Source: Treponema bryantii (GTDB lineage: Bacteria; Spirochaetota; Spirochaetia; Treponematales; Treponemataceae). Taken from it: 64,000 bases of DNA. Below, piece after piece: positions 36,607 to 44,964 of this stretch (its first letter is position 1; each line of letters opens with the position of its first letter). The position numbers were made by a program, and so were the translations under genes. The notes beneath the pieces are model-generated. The model was not told the origin of the DNA. It saw only the letters and a program-made list of their open reading frames with translations, and ran no database searches. The stretch covers positions 44,161 through 108,160 of the forward strand of contig NZ_FOFU01000011.1 of the NCBI RefSeq assembly GCF_900111035.1, given 5' to 3'.

Positions 36607-37222
36607 CGAAATATTTTCCCTCCCTGCGATATTGTTTGCAAATCTCATCTGCAAGAGAGATTCCAGTTTTTCTGTTTTCTTCACTTTTTATAATCAACTG
36701 ATTTTTCTGTTCCGCTGTTAATTTATGTTCATTTATAACTCGGATTGAATCACATGCTTTTTGGGTTATTGCAACATATTGAATGCCAAGTTTTAATGCT
36801 GAAAGACTTTCAACAAGAGCAACATCAGTAATCGCTCCATCAAAGAATCTGTCTAGTACAACAAACATTCTGTCATTTGCTATATAACCTTTAAAGACAT
36901 CAATCTGATTTTTGTATGATTCATAATTTTTATACAATTGGGGTGCACTATCTTTATTTAATCGTCCTCTATTAAAGGCTACAAATAGAGCCCAGTCAAG
37001 ATTTAATGGGATTTCTTTTATAGTTAAATTACTAGTATTTAATTCTAATTCATAAAGAGTTGCATTTTCATAATTACAAATCAAAGTTAAAGGTTGTTCT
37101 TGTTCTGTTCCCATATAAAAACCTTTACCAAAATCGCATAAAGATCTGCTTATAGGCTGGATTTTATCATTGAGACCGTTTTTTGAACCATGAAATAATT
37201 TTATTCGTTGATTTGAAATCAT
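36587..37222 (-). CDS. DUF3990 protein, ADP-ribosyltransferase-like toxin candidate
   Basis: 211 residues. LFHGSKNGL near the N-terminus and FGKGFYMGTEQEQ (about 31-43) are the recognisable DUF3990 motifs, which resemble the NAD-binding half of ADP-ribosyltransferases. The middle has SLSALKLGIQYVAITQKACDSI. Members are often found in two-gene toxin-antitoxin-like pairs. The pair here sits inside a sugar-nucleotide operon between an acetyltransferase and an aminotransferase gene, so it looks inserted. Toxic activity is unproven. Confidence 0.7.
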   Translation of the reverse strand: MISNQRIKLFHGSKNGLNDKIQPISRSLCDFGKGFYMGTEQEQPLTLICNYENATLYELELNTSNLTIKEIPLNLDWALFVAFNRGRLNKDSAPQLYKNYESYKNQIDVFKGYIANDRMFVVLDRFFDGAITDVALVESLSALKLGIQYVAITQKACDSIRVINEHKLTAEQKNQLIIKSEENRKTGISLADEICKQYRREGKYFDEIINE

Positions 37223-37273
37223 ATTAGAATATTTTAAATAACTAAACTTATAACGTCAAGGGAATTAAAAGTA

Positions 37274-37714
37274 TTAAATTTTATGAGCTGGATTTCCAAT
37301 CCAGGTTTCTCCTGCTGGAACATCTTTTGTTACAACACTTCCAGCTCCAATCATTGCATTTTCACCAATTGTAATACCACATAAAATGGTAGCATTAGCA
37401 CCTATACTGGCCCCTTTTTTTATAATTGTTCGTTGTAATTTCCAATCTGGATTTTTGGAACGTGGGTATAAATCATTTGTAAAAGTTGCATTTGGACCTA
37501 TAAATACATTGTCTTCCAGTGTAATGCCATCCCATAATTGAACACCACTTTTTATTGTTACATTATTTCCAATAATTACATCATTCTCGACTAATGAATT
37601 TGCACAAATATTACAGTTTTCTCCAATTTTCGCATTTGGAAAAATAACACAGAATTGCCAAATATTTGTAGATTCAGGGATTTTTGCTTTACAGTCGGAT
37701 AAATTATGAATCAT
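37274..37714 (-). CDS. Left-handed beta-helix N-acetyltransferase (FdtC/QdtC-like)
   Basis: 146 residues made of hexapeptide repeats ([58 protein letters not shown]). It would acetylate the 3-amino group of the dTDP-sugar made by the neighbouring aminotransferase, giving Fuc3NAc or Qui3NAc. Its start shares one base with the end of the membrane acyltransferase gene. The substrate is inferred from the operon; other sugar acetyltransferases have the same fold. Confidence 0.85.
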   Translation of the reverse strand: MIHNLSDCKAKIPESTNIWQFCVIFPNAKIGENCNICANSLVENDVIIGNNVTIKSGVQLWDGITLEDNVFIGPNATFTNDLYPRSKNPDWKLQRTIIKKGASIGANATILCGITIGENAMIGAGSVVTKDVPAGETWIGNPAHKI

Positions 37715-38802
37715 TATAATTCCTCACTTGCTTTATTTGCACAAATATCTACTGAAAAAACTCGATTTTTATTTATAAGAAAATAAATAGGTTTTAGTAG
37801 TAAATCAAAAATTCTATCAAAAATAATAGATGTTATAAAAGTTAGAATAATAAAAAAAAGAGAATAAAATAAAAAAATTAGCAAGTTTGATTTTGCAATG
37901 TATTGAAGATTAAAAAAGCTTGAGAAATATCCTAATATAGTATCATGTATTAAAAAGATGCCCCATACACTTTTTGATAAAAAATTTATTGATTTACTAT
38001 AAAAACTTATATTCTTAAAAAAACAAAATAAGAAAAAACTTTGCAAAATTATAAATATATTACAATAATCAAATGAGTGAGATGAATTATATTTTGTTTC
38101 CAAAAGAATAATTATACTTAAAAAAATATAACATATAAGTGAATTAAGAATTGATATATTAGGATTAAATTTTTTTATTGATGATCCAATGAAATAACAA
38201 AGAATAAAGTTTATAAGAGTGTATCCATTTGAATTACCAAGTAAAGAAATAGGAGAAATTCCAGATGTTGAAATATTTAATGTATCACAAATAAAATCTT
38301 CTAATGTTGGAATAATAGAAAAAAGAATTAATATGATTAATATAAAAATATTATATTCTTTTACACTTAATTGTTTAGTTATTAGATTTAAGAATGGTGA
38401 TAAAATAAAAACTGTACAATAAAACCATGCATAATAATTACGTGGAATGAAACTGCCAATAAAGGGATGAAAAGAAAAGTTATTAATTCCAACTAATATT
38501 TTTATTAAATATATAAAAACAGAATAAAATATTACAGGAATAAAAATATTAAATATTTTTTTTATGGAAACAACAGTTTTGTTACATAAAAAATATCCTG
38601 ATAAAATAACAAATGTATTAACTGCACATATTGAAAAAGATTCTCCAAGTCTTGTTGTATATTTTATTAATAAAGAAGAATCTTCTGTTAATGTAAGAAT
38701 ATTACAAACAAATCCATTATAATGCAAAATTATTACAAATGTTATAAGAATTAATCTTAATAATTCAAAATTCGAATATCTTTGAAAAGACTTATTAGTC
38801 AT
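37714..38802 (-). CDS. Membrane acyltransferase 3 (OafA-type) family protein
   Basis: 362 residues with about ten hydrophobic segments. The N-terminus has [18 protein letters not shown] with the family's His in the first membrane helix, and then [16 protein letters not shown]. Such proteins O-acylate surface polysaccharides. It overlaps the isomerase gene upstream by 8 bases. G+C is among the lowest in the window, which points to acquisition by transfer. Confidence 0.88.
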   Translation of the reverse strand: MTNKSFQRYSNFELLRLILITFVIILHYNGFVCNILTLTEDSSLLIKYTTRLGESFSICAVNTFVILSGYFLCNKTVVSIKKIFNIFIPVIFYSVFIYLIKILVGINNFSFHPFIGSFIPRNYYAWFYCTVFILSPFLNLITKQLSVKEYNIFILIILILFSIIPTLEDFICDTLNISTSGISPISLLGNSNGYTLINFILCYFIGSSIKKFNPNISILNSLICYIFLSIIILLETKYNSSHSFDYCNIFIILQSFFLFCFFKNISFYSKSINFLSKSVWGIFLIHDTILGYFSSFFNLQYIAKSNLLIFLFYSLFFIILTFITSIIFDRIFDLLLKPIYFLINKNRVFSVDICANKASEEL

Positions 38803-39199
38803 TGTTTTTTAAACCTTTTAAAAATTCATCATAATTTCGAATATATTCTTTTTCATCATAGTGTTCACTAGCAAGAACAACAAGTTTACAACCATAAGAA
38901 AAATCATGCATTTCTCGCCACATGTTCTTTCCTATATACAATCCAACATCAGGCCTATTTAGTAAAACCTGTTCTCGTCTTTCTCCATCATCAAGAATAA
39001 AACGACAGGCACCATCCATAGCAATAATTATTTGTTCAAGGTCTTTATGTGCATGAAAACCACGAGATTCGTTTGGAAGGGTATCAAACATATAATAGAC
39101 ACGTTTGATTTCAAATGGAATATCTTTTAATGCTTCAATAGCAACAAGTTTACCGCGTTTATCGCCATGAACTGGCATATCTATTAATTTATAGTTCAT
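38795..39199 (-). CDS. dTDP-4-dehydro-6-deoxyglucose 3,4-ketoisomerase (FdtA/QdtA-like)
   Basis: 134-residue single cupin domain of the WxcM/FdtA family. GDKRGKLVAIEALKDIPFEIKRVYYMFD opens the fold, and GFHAHKDLEQIIIAMDG carries the catalytic His residues (HAH). The enzyme moves the keto group from C4 to C3 before amination by the DegT-type enzyme at 35 kb. Whether the product has the galacto (Fuc3N) or gluco (Qui3N) form cannot be told from sequence here. An AGGAAA ribosome-binding sequence precedes the ATG. Confidence 0.88.
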   Translation of the reverse strand: MNYKLIDMPVHGDKRGKLVAIEALKDIPFEIKRVYYMFDTLPNESRGFHAHKDLEQIIIAMDGACRFILDDGERREQVLLNRPDVGLYIGKNMWREMHDFSYGCKLVVLASEHYDEKEYIRNYDEFLKGLKNND

Positions 39200-39312
39200 T
39201 TGTATTTCCTGCCATTATTTAAAATATTAACATATTAAATGTTTAATGTCTATTTTTTATATTTTTTATAAAAATTTTAATTTAATTAAATAATCATATT
39301 AATTGATTAGAT

Positions 39313-41082
39313 TTAAAATATATAATGAATATTCAATCCAAAAACAAAATTCAGTCGGTGTGAAGAATGCTTACCATAATATGGATTATAATTTAATGGA
39401 TTATGTTCATCATTGAATACAAAGTTTAATTTCATGATTAAATCTTGAGTAGCAAAAAAAGTATAATTCATACCAAAATCAAAATTTGCTCTAATATTGG
39501 CTTCTGCAGTCCATTTCTTATTACTATAATCTTCGCTTTGTTTTCTAGAATCGATATACATTGTATAATCTAAATCTGGGTTTCTACGTTGTACGAATAA
39601 TGTAAATGAACCGCTTGGATATAAGAATTCTATTCCTAAATATTGACTATTACCACCTGTGCCTATACCTGCACCTAACCATTGTCCTCTGTTTGTATGC
39701 CCTTGCAGTATTTCTCCATGACAATAGAAAGTGGTATACCAATCTATTAATCTATCATAATCTGCTGAATTTTCTAAGAAAGATACTTCTAATAGAAGTT
39801 TAATACTGTAGTGGTTTGAAAAATGAAAAGTCTTTTGAGCTCCAATTGACCATGCTTGTGTATGAAATGGGTATCTTATAATGTAATCTATATTAGGACT
39901 AAAATCATTTCTTGCCCATTCGAAATAAACTTCCATACCAATTTTTGGTAATAAATATGAGACTGTTGCTGAAAAACGCTGATCAGCAGAATCTGAATTT
40001 CCATCCATATTAGGTATATAAATGCGAAATAATGAATAAGGATTAATATTATTCCATTTCGATAACATTATTCTATTAAATCCAAAGGATAAGCCCTTAA
40101 ATATATATGGAAATTCATAATTAATTGAAAAACCACTTATTAGATTGTGATTATTTTTATCATCATTATCAAACCAGTCACTTTCAGATAATTTTCCCCA
40201 CCATCCGCGGAATTCAATAGAACCTAAATCCCAGCCAAAATAAGGCATAATAAGATTTGTCTTTCGTAAACCAAAATCAATTTTTGGATAAGAAGCAGCA
40301 TTATTTGAATGAATAATTGGATTTAATTTTGCAGGTCCTAGCCATATAGCCTGAGTTCCAAAACCAACCGTAAAAGTTTTCCATGAATATCTGAGTTCGG
40401 TATCACCCCAATCATAATTCCAGAATGATGTATCACCAAATCTTTGTGGAGCATCTATAGAACGAACTCCATAATATCCATAGGTATCTGCTTTATCCTT
40501 AAAAGCTTCTCCAGAATAATTTGGTTGAATATATTCAAACTCCTTATTCTGACTCCAGCTAATCTGCGGTTTAAAAGTCAACTCAAATCCATATCCTTCA
40601 AGTCTCAAGCCCGCAGTAAGCGCCGTATTATAGCCGCGTCCCTGCCATAATCCGCCGTCATTTTGTCCATAAGGGGCGGCGCTGTTGTAACTGTTGAACC
40701 ATTCAGGTCCGTAAATGCGGGCGGTAATTCCCTGTTTAAGGCCGCGGGTAAACCAGTTGTCTGCCGTAGCTGCCGGCTCCCACAGTGTATAAGTTGTTCC
40801 AAGGTTGTTATTTTTCCAGAGGTGTTTTGCGCTTTCTTCGCCTGGAGTGCGGACTTTTGTGAATGTACCGTCTTCGTTTTCTTCGAAGGATTCTACGTCT
40901 TTAAAGTTCCAGACGCTGTCGCTTAAGGTCCGGTAGCCCAGGGTAGGGCGTTTTACAACTCCGGTGAGGGATAAGAAATCATAATAATCTTCTTCTATGC
41001 TTTTGAGGGATTCTTGAGCATTGAGCAGAAATGAAGTCAGTAAAAGAATAGTAAAAAAGAAATGTTTTTTTGCTTTAGTCAT
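39313..41082 (-). CDS. Wzi-family capsule-assembly outer-membrane protein
   Basis: 589 residues with a signal peptide ending near LLNAQ (about 22). The Wzi core motif appears at 247-270: WLGPAKLNPIIHSNNAASYP. A predicted beta-barrel follows and ends in NIHYIF. Wzi holds capsule chains at the cell surface by lectin-like binding. The first 170 codons or so (bases about 40,570-41,082) are clearly richer in G+C than the rest, so the gene may be a mosaic. It starts 20 bases after the GNAT gene. Confidence 0.85.
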   Translation of the reverse strand: MTKAKKHFFFTILLLTSFLLNAQESLKSIEEDYYDFLSLTGVVKRPTLGYRTLSDSVWNFKDVESFEENEDGTFTKVRTPGEESAKHLWKNNNLGTTYTLWEPAATADNWFTRGLKQGITARIYGPEWFNSYNSAAPYGQNDGGLWQGRGYNTALTAGLRLEGYGFELTFKPQISWSQNKEFEYIQPNYSGEAFKDKADTYGYYGVRSIDAPQRFGDTSFWNYDWGDTELRYSWKTFTVGFGTQAIWLGPAKLNPIIHSNNAASYPKIDFGLRKTNLIMPYFGWDLGSIEFRGWWGKLSESDWFDNDDKNNHNLISGFSINYEFPYIFKGLSFGFNRIMLSKWNNINPYSLFRIYIPNMDGNSDSADQRFSATVSYLLPKIGMEVYFEWARNDFSPNIDYIIRYPFHTQAWSIGAQKTFHFSNHYSIKLLLEVSFLENSADYDRLIDWYTTFYCHGEILQGHTNRGQWLGAGIGTGGNSQYLGIEFLYPSGSFTLFVQRRNPDLDYTMYIDSRKQSEDYSNKKWTAEANIRANFDFGMNYTFFATQDLIMKLNFVFNDEHNPLNYNPYYGKHSSHRLNFVFGLNIHYIF

Positions 41083-41102
41083 TGTATTCTCGTTTAAATA
41101 TT

Positions 41103-41666
41103 TTATTCATTTAGAGGAAAATATAAAAACTTGCAGTCTTCATCATAATCTGGAACTGCATATTCGAAAAACTGTTTTTCATTTGTGTTTGTTATTTCTC
41201 TAAATTGTAATGTTTCTTTATAATATTTAATTAGTTTTGGTGTGTCTATTGCAAAAACGAATAGTGCTTTACATGCAACTTTTTGTGAAACATCTTGTAC
41301 AATTGGGAGTATATAATTCCAGAAAATGAATTCACCAGTTCGCATAAAATCAGAGGAATTGTCAGCTTTCTTATAACGTTCATCTACGGCAAAGTGAGTT
41401 AATTCAATAGCAGGAATTAAAAAAGAATCTCCCATATCATTATATGGTAATGTAGCAGTTTTTAATCCAAACCAGGCTGCAATTTGATGAGTTTTGGTTG
41501 ATCGAATTAGATAAATTTTATTAACTTTTTTCTCTACATGTTTTTTTGAATAATTCTTTAAATACTTTTCTAATTGAACTTCATCATGTTGAGAACGAAA
41601 AGTTTTGAGTTCATAACTAAATGTATCTTGAGTAAGCTCGTCTAAATAAAATGTATTATCTTGCAT
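41103..41666 (-). CDS. GNAT-type acetyltransferase-like protein
   Basis: 187 residues. The layout fits the GNAT fold: IAAWFGLKTATLP, then IELTHFAVDERYKKA, where a strand leads to a helix start, then a C-terminal FAIDTPKLIKYYKETLQFREI helix-strand typical of GNAT ends. The start overlaps the stop of a 56-residue gene by 11 bases. The tight pair resembles toxin-antitoxin layouts of GNAT toxins, but the partner is not a ribbon-helix-helix type, so a housekeeping acetyltransferase is equally possible. Confidence 0.65.
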   Translation of the reverse strand: MQDNTFYLDELTQDTFSYELKTFRSQHDEVQLEKYLKNYSKKHVEKKVNKIYLIRSTKTHQIAAWFGLKTATLPYNDMGDSFLIPAIELTHFAVDERYKKADNSSDFMRTGEFIFWNYILPIVQDVSQKVACKALFVFAIDTPKLIKYYKETLQFREITNTNEKQFFEYAVPDYDEDCKFLYFPLNE

Positions 41667-41826
41667 TCTTAAAGAAGCCTTCCTTGCTTGCAGCTTCCTG
41701 GAATGCTTTCATGCGCTTTTCGAGATTAGGATCTGGCTTAGGAGCTTTAGCACGCATAATCTGCATGATAGCTTTCTTTCCTTCCGGACCGCGAAAAACA
41801 ATACCAACTACATTCTGTTTATGCAT
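41656..41826 (-). CDS. Small 56-residue protein, partner of the GNAT gene
   Basis: Starts MHKQNVVGIVFRGPEG at 41826 behind a very strong Shine-Dalgarno, AAGGAGG, about 7 bases from the ATG. It ends KEGFFKNAR with TAA at 41656-41658, 11 bases inside the GNAT gene. It is Lys-rich and basic, with a helix-forming middle (KKAIMQIMRAKA). No family recognised. The strong ribosome-binding site and the overlap make it a real gene and couple it to the GNAT gene. Confidence 0.7.
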   Translation of the reverse strand: MHKQNVVGIVFRGPEGKKAIMQIMRAKAPKPDPNLEKRMKAFQEAASKEGFFKNAR

Positions 41827-41924
41827 CTGCTACCTCCTTATTTAAAATAAATATACTATACAAATATTTTATCGTCAAGTTTCTAAAGATTAAAATAATA
41901 TTTCTACCAAAAAAGTGTACTGAA

Positions 41925-41953
41925 TTGCAAGTTTACGTGTTTTAAATTATAAT
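41925..41953 (+). promoter_or_regulatory. Sigma70-type promoter before the secreted protein at 41,966
   Basis: -35 TTGCAA (41925-41930), a 17-base spacer, and -10 TATAAT (41948-41953). A Shine-Dalgarno AGGAGGA starts at once after the -10 (41954-41960), so the transcript start would fall close to or inside it. Confidence 0.6.
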
Positions 41954-41965
41954 AGGAGGACAAAT

Positions 41966-42688
41966 ATGAAGAAATTACTTTGTTCAGCATTACTTTTGAT
42001 TACTCTTGTTGCAGCTGTATTTGCAGATCCTTTTAACAGTAAGCTTACGGATGAAGAGCGGGCTAAGATTGCAACTGGTGAAATTTTAATCAAAAACATT
42101 AATTACGAAAAATTTGTTTGCCTCAAAAAGGGTGAAGTTACTCTTGGAGATAAGCTTCTTACAGAAATACATGATTTGAATCCTAAATATCTTGCAGAAG
42201 TAATCCAGATTAAGCCTTATAAAGGAAATGAAGATCTTCCACAGCGGCTTGAAGCTATTTTGAATAATGTTCCTGAATATGCAGGTATTCCATATTATTC
42301 AGTTCGTCATGATGCATGGTGGAATCTTTATGATTCTGCAGAAATCAAAGAGACTATTGAACGTGCCGACGGTAAAACAATTCGTGCAGACCTTTTGATG
42401 GAGCCTTTTGACATAGTTCAGGAAGATATTGAACTCACTCGCGGGGCAGATTCTATCCTTTATTCTGCAGTTAATACAAACAAGCTTCGTTATCTTGATA
42501 AGTTCGATTGTATCTGGCCACGTAAAATGAAAATCTGTATCCTTTTGTTCCGCGATGGAGATAACTGGGTACTTTATGGAATTGGTGGTGTAAATGCACC
42601 TCGTGTTCCATTCTTTACAGAACGAATTCAAACATCATTCATCAACAGAATAAATACTTTCTGTTCATTTATATTTAAGAAGTTTTAA
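41966..42688 (+). CDS. Secreted protein of unknown function
   Basis: 240 residues with a signal peptide (1-20, cleavage after AAVFA). The mature part has no motif I recognise. Notable segments are YAGIPYYSVRHDAWWNLYDSAEI and RKMKICILLFRDGDNWVLYGIGGVNAP, suggesting a compact alpha/beta periplasmic protein. It has its own promoter and a strong Shine-Dalgarno. rfbD follows 23 bases later and is probably co-transcribed. Confidence 0.7.
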   Translation: MKKLLCSALLLITLVAAVFADPFNSKLTDEERAKIATGEILIKNINYEKFVCLKKGEVTLGDKLLTEIHDLNPKYLAEVIQIKPYKGNEDLPQRLEAILNNVPEYAGIPYYSVRHDAWWNLYDSAEIKETIERADGKTIRADLLMEPFDIVQEDIELTRGADSILYSAVNTNKLRYLDKFDCIWPRKMKICILLFRDGDNWVLYGIGGVNAPRVPFFTERIQTSFINRINTFCSFIFKKF

Positions 42689-42711
42689 TACAAGAAAAGA
42701 GGAAGGGGAAA

Positions 42712-43659
42712 ATGATCTGGTTAATCGGTTGCAAAGGTATGCTTGGTAGTGAGGTTGCAAAGCAGCTTGATGAAAAAAAACTTCCATGGATTGGTACAGA
42801 CCGCGAGGTTGATATTACTGATCCACAGGCACTTATTGATTTTACCAATAAAATCGAAACAGCCGCATATTTCCCTTCTGATTTACGTAAAGCAGACAGA
42901 AAAATCCAGTGGATTATTAACTGTTCTGCGTATACAAATGTAGACAAAGCAGAAGAAGAACCTGAACTTGCAGAGAAACTTAATGCAACTGGTCCTCTTA
43001 ATATTGCCCGCGTTGCACGTTCTATTGGTGCTAAACTGATTCATATTTCAACTGATTATGTTTTTGATGGCCAGGGAACTGCTCCATACACAGAAGACCT
43101 TCCAAAGGCTCCTCTTGGAGTTTACGGTAAAACTAAAGCTGCCGGTGAAGATGCTATCATGAAGGAAATGAACACTTATTACATTATCCGTACTGCATGG
43201 CTTTATGGTTTTGATGGCAAAAATTTTGTATACACTATGACAAAGCTTATGAACAGTCATGATCAGATCCGCGTAGTAAATGATCAGAAAGGTACTCCAA
43301 CTTATGCGCCAGACCTGGCTTCTGTAATTCTCCGTTTTATCGATAAAAGTGATAATGCTAAATCATTCTTTGGAAAAAACAGTGCTCCTGCATATGGAAT
43401 CTATCACTTTACAAATGCAGGTCAGACAAACTGGTATGAATTTGCCTGCGAGATTTACCGTCTTGGACGTAAATTCGGCCGCATAAAACAGGAATGTACT
43501 GTAAATCCTTGTACAACAGAAGAATACGGAGCAAAAGTTCAGCGCCCGGCTTATTCTGTTCTAAGCAAGGATAAAATCTCCAAGAGTCTTAAGCTCAAGA
43601 TTCCTGAATGGCAGAACAGCCTCGAGAAATTCATTAAGAGCGACAGATTTAATCCATAA
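42712..43659 (+). CDS. rfbD: dTDP-4-dehydrorhamnose reductase
   Basis: Last step of dTDP-L-rhamnose synthesis. 315 residues of the short-chain dehydrogenase fold: GCKGMLGSEVAKQL at the N-terminus is the NADPH-binding glycine motif, then INCSAYTNVDKAEEEPELAEKLNA and HISTDYVFDGQGTAPYTE, with YGKTKAAGE supplying the catalytic Tyr and Lys. All are RfbD signatures. rfbA, B and C are not in the window. The product feeds the rhamnosyltransferase-like GT2 enzymes of the locus. Confidence 0.95.
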   Translation: MIWLIGCKGMLGSEVAKQLDEKKLPWIGTDREVDITDPQALIDFTNKIETAAYFPSDLRKADRKIQWIINCSAYTNVDKAEEEPELAEKLNATGPLNIARVARSIGAKLIHISTDYVFDGQGTAPYTEDLPKAPLGVYGKTKAAGEDAIMKEMNTYYIIRTAWLYGFDGKNFVYTMTKLMNSHDQIRVVNDQKGTPTYAPDLASVILRFIDKSDNAKSFFGKNSAPAYGIYHFTNAGQTNWYEFACEIYRLGRKFGRIKQECTVNPCTTEEYGAKVQRPAYSVLSKDKISKSLKLKIPEWQNSLEKFIKSDRFNP

Positions 43660-43662
43660 CTT

Positions 43663-43691
43663 TTGCAAGTCTCCAAAATCTGTGGTATAAT
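43663..43691 (+). promoter_or_regulatory. Sigma70-type promoter of the aminotransferase gene, leaderless candidate
   Basis: -35 TTGCAA (43663-43668), a 17-base spacer, and -10 TATAAT (43686-43691). The ATG begins 7 bases after the -10 ends, and no Shine-Dalgarno is present. Confidence 0.65.
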
Positions 43692-43697
43692 ATCTTT

Positions 43698-44885
43698 ATG
43701 ATTTCAAAGAAAGTTAAAGATATTGTTGAAAGCCCATCCAACGGTGTGATCCGCAAGATGTTTGAAGAGGGCGCCATTCTTAAGCAGAAATACGGTGCAG
43801 ATAAAGTTTATGATTTCAGTATCGGAAACCCCGACCTTGACCCCCCGCAGAAAGTAGTTGATGCAGTTCGAGAAGTAGCTGCAGATACAACCCACCTCCG
43901 CCACGGTTATATGCCGAATGCCGGATATCCTGAAACCCGTGCCGCAATGGCTGTTAAAACTGCAAAAGAGCAGGGTGTTCCTGTTACTGCAGACTGTGTT
44001 GTTATGGAAGTTGGAGCCGGTGGTGCACTTAATGTTGTCCTTAAGTCACTTTTGAACCCTGGTGAGGAAATTGTTATTCCTTGTCCTTATTTTGCTGAAT
44101 ATAATAATTATGTTCATAATCACGAGGGCGTTGTTGTTCCTGTAAAAACTAAAGAAGATTTTTCTCTTGATGTTGATGCTATAAAGGCAGCTCTTGGTTC
44201 AAAAACTGCTGCAGTTCTTATTAATTCACCTAACAATCCAAGTGGTCGTATTTATGATGAAGCTGATTTGGTTGCGCTTACAGATATGCTTAAAGAGTTT
44301 GGTGCAAAAACAGGCCGTTATCCATATCTGATTTGTGATGAACCTTACCGCGACATTACTTATGGAAAAAAAGTTGCTACAGTTTTTGATAAATATGAAT
44401 ATTCTGTAATTGCAACTTCGTTTGCAAAGAATCTCAGTGTTCCAGGTGAGCGTGTAGGTTATGTTTGTGTAAATCCTGCCTGTCCTGAAAAAGCTGATTT
44501 TATTGCAGCTGCAATTTTCTGTACACGCGTCCTTGGCTTTGTAAACTGCCCGGCCTTTTTCCAGAAGGTTATTGCAAAAAGCTGGGATGCAGAATGTGAT
44601 TTTTCTACATACGAAAAGCGCATGAAAGAAATCTGCGAGGTTATGGATTATGCCGGCCTCAAATATGCAAAACCAGAAGGTGCTTTCTACCTCTGGGTAA
44701 AATGTCCTGATAAATGGAATGATGATGATATGGCCTTCACAAATCATCTGAAAAAATACAATATTCTCTGCGCTCCAGGAAGCGGATTCGCAGGCAAAGG
44801 CTGGTTCAGAATCGCTTACTGCTGTTCTGAACAGTCAATATTGAATAGTAAAGAGGCTTTTAAGAAAGCAGTAATTGAAGGGTAA
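43698..44885 (+). CDS. Class I/II pyridoxal-phosphate aminotransferase
   Basis: 395 residues, AspC-like fold-type I. SIGNPDLDPP (41-50) is the substrate loop, NSPNNPSGR (176-184) and CDEPYRD (213-219) bind the cofactor, and K244 in ATSFAKNLSVPGERVGY forms the PLP link. Probably an amino-acid transaminase (aspartate, aromatic or alanine type); substrate not predictable. It has its own promoter after rfbD. A hairpin with a U-run follows its stop. Confidence 0.88.
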   Translation: MISKKVKDIVESPSNGVIRKMFEEGAILKQKYGADKVYDFSIGNPDLDPPQKVVDAVREVAADTTHLRHGYMPNAGYPETRAAMAVKTAKEQGVPVTADCVVMEVGAGGALNVVLKSLLNPGEEIVIPCPYFAEYNNYVHNHEGVVVPVKTKEDFSLDVDAIKAALGSKTAAVLINSPNNPSGRIYDEADLVALTDMLKEFGAKTGRYPYLICDEPYRDITYGKKVATVFDKYEYSVIATSFAKNLSVPGERVGYVCVNPACPEKADFIAAAIFCTRVLGFVNCPAFFQKVIAKSWDAECDFSTYEKRMKEICEVMDYAGLKYAKPEGAFYLWVKCPDKWNDDDMAFTNHLKKYNILCAPGSGFAGKGWFRIAYCCSEQSILNSKEAFKKAVIEG

Positions 44886-44888
44886 AGC

Positions 44889-44913
44889 TAAAAATTGCTT
44901 TCGCAATTTTTTT
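44889..44913 (+). terminator. Probable rho-independent terminator
   Basis: TAAAAATTGC pairs with GCAATTTTTTTA around a TTTC loop, and the 3' arm is a U-run. It lies directly after the aminotransferase stop codon. Confidence 0.6.
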
Positions 44914-44934
44914 AACGCTTTGCTATTTATCACC

Positions 44935-44948
44935 GGCCGCCAGCGGCC
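44935..44948 (+). promoter_or_regulatory. GC-rich hairpin just upstream of the glgA ribosome-binding site
   Basis: GGCCG (44935-44939) pairs with CGGCC (44944-44948) around a 4-base loop, 7 bases before the CAGGAGT Shine-Dalgarno. It could modulate glgA translation or be the 3' end of an upstream structure. Confidence 0.3.
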
Positions 44949-44964
44949 TTACTCAGGAGTTTAT

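Noticed and set aside
41656..41826. 56-residue gene as a ribbon-helix-helix antitoxin
   Set aside because: The sequence has no RHH strand-helix-helix pattern; partner role left open.
44226..44747. Long open frame (173 codons) on the minus strand inside the aminotransferase gene
   Set aside because: It is antisense to a clear aminotransferase with all motifs and has Cys/Ile/Phe-rich shadow composition and no ribosome-binding site.
44875..44964. Upstream extension of glgA
   Set aside because: The extra 30 residues are encoded by a terminator and a GC hairpin; the Shine-Dalgarno supports 44965.
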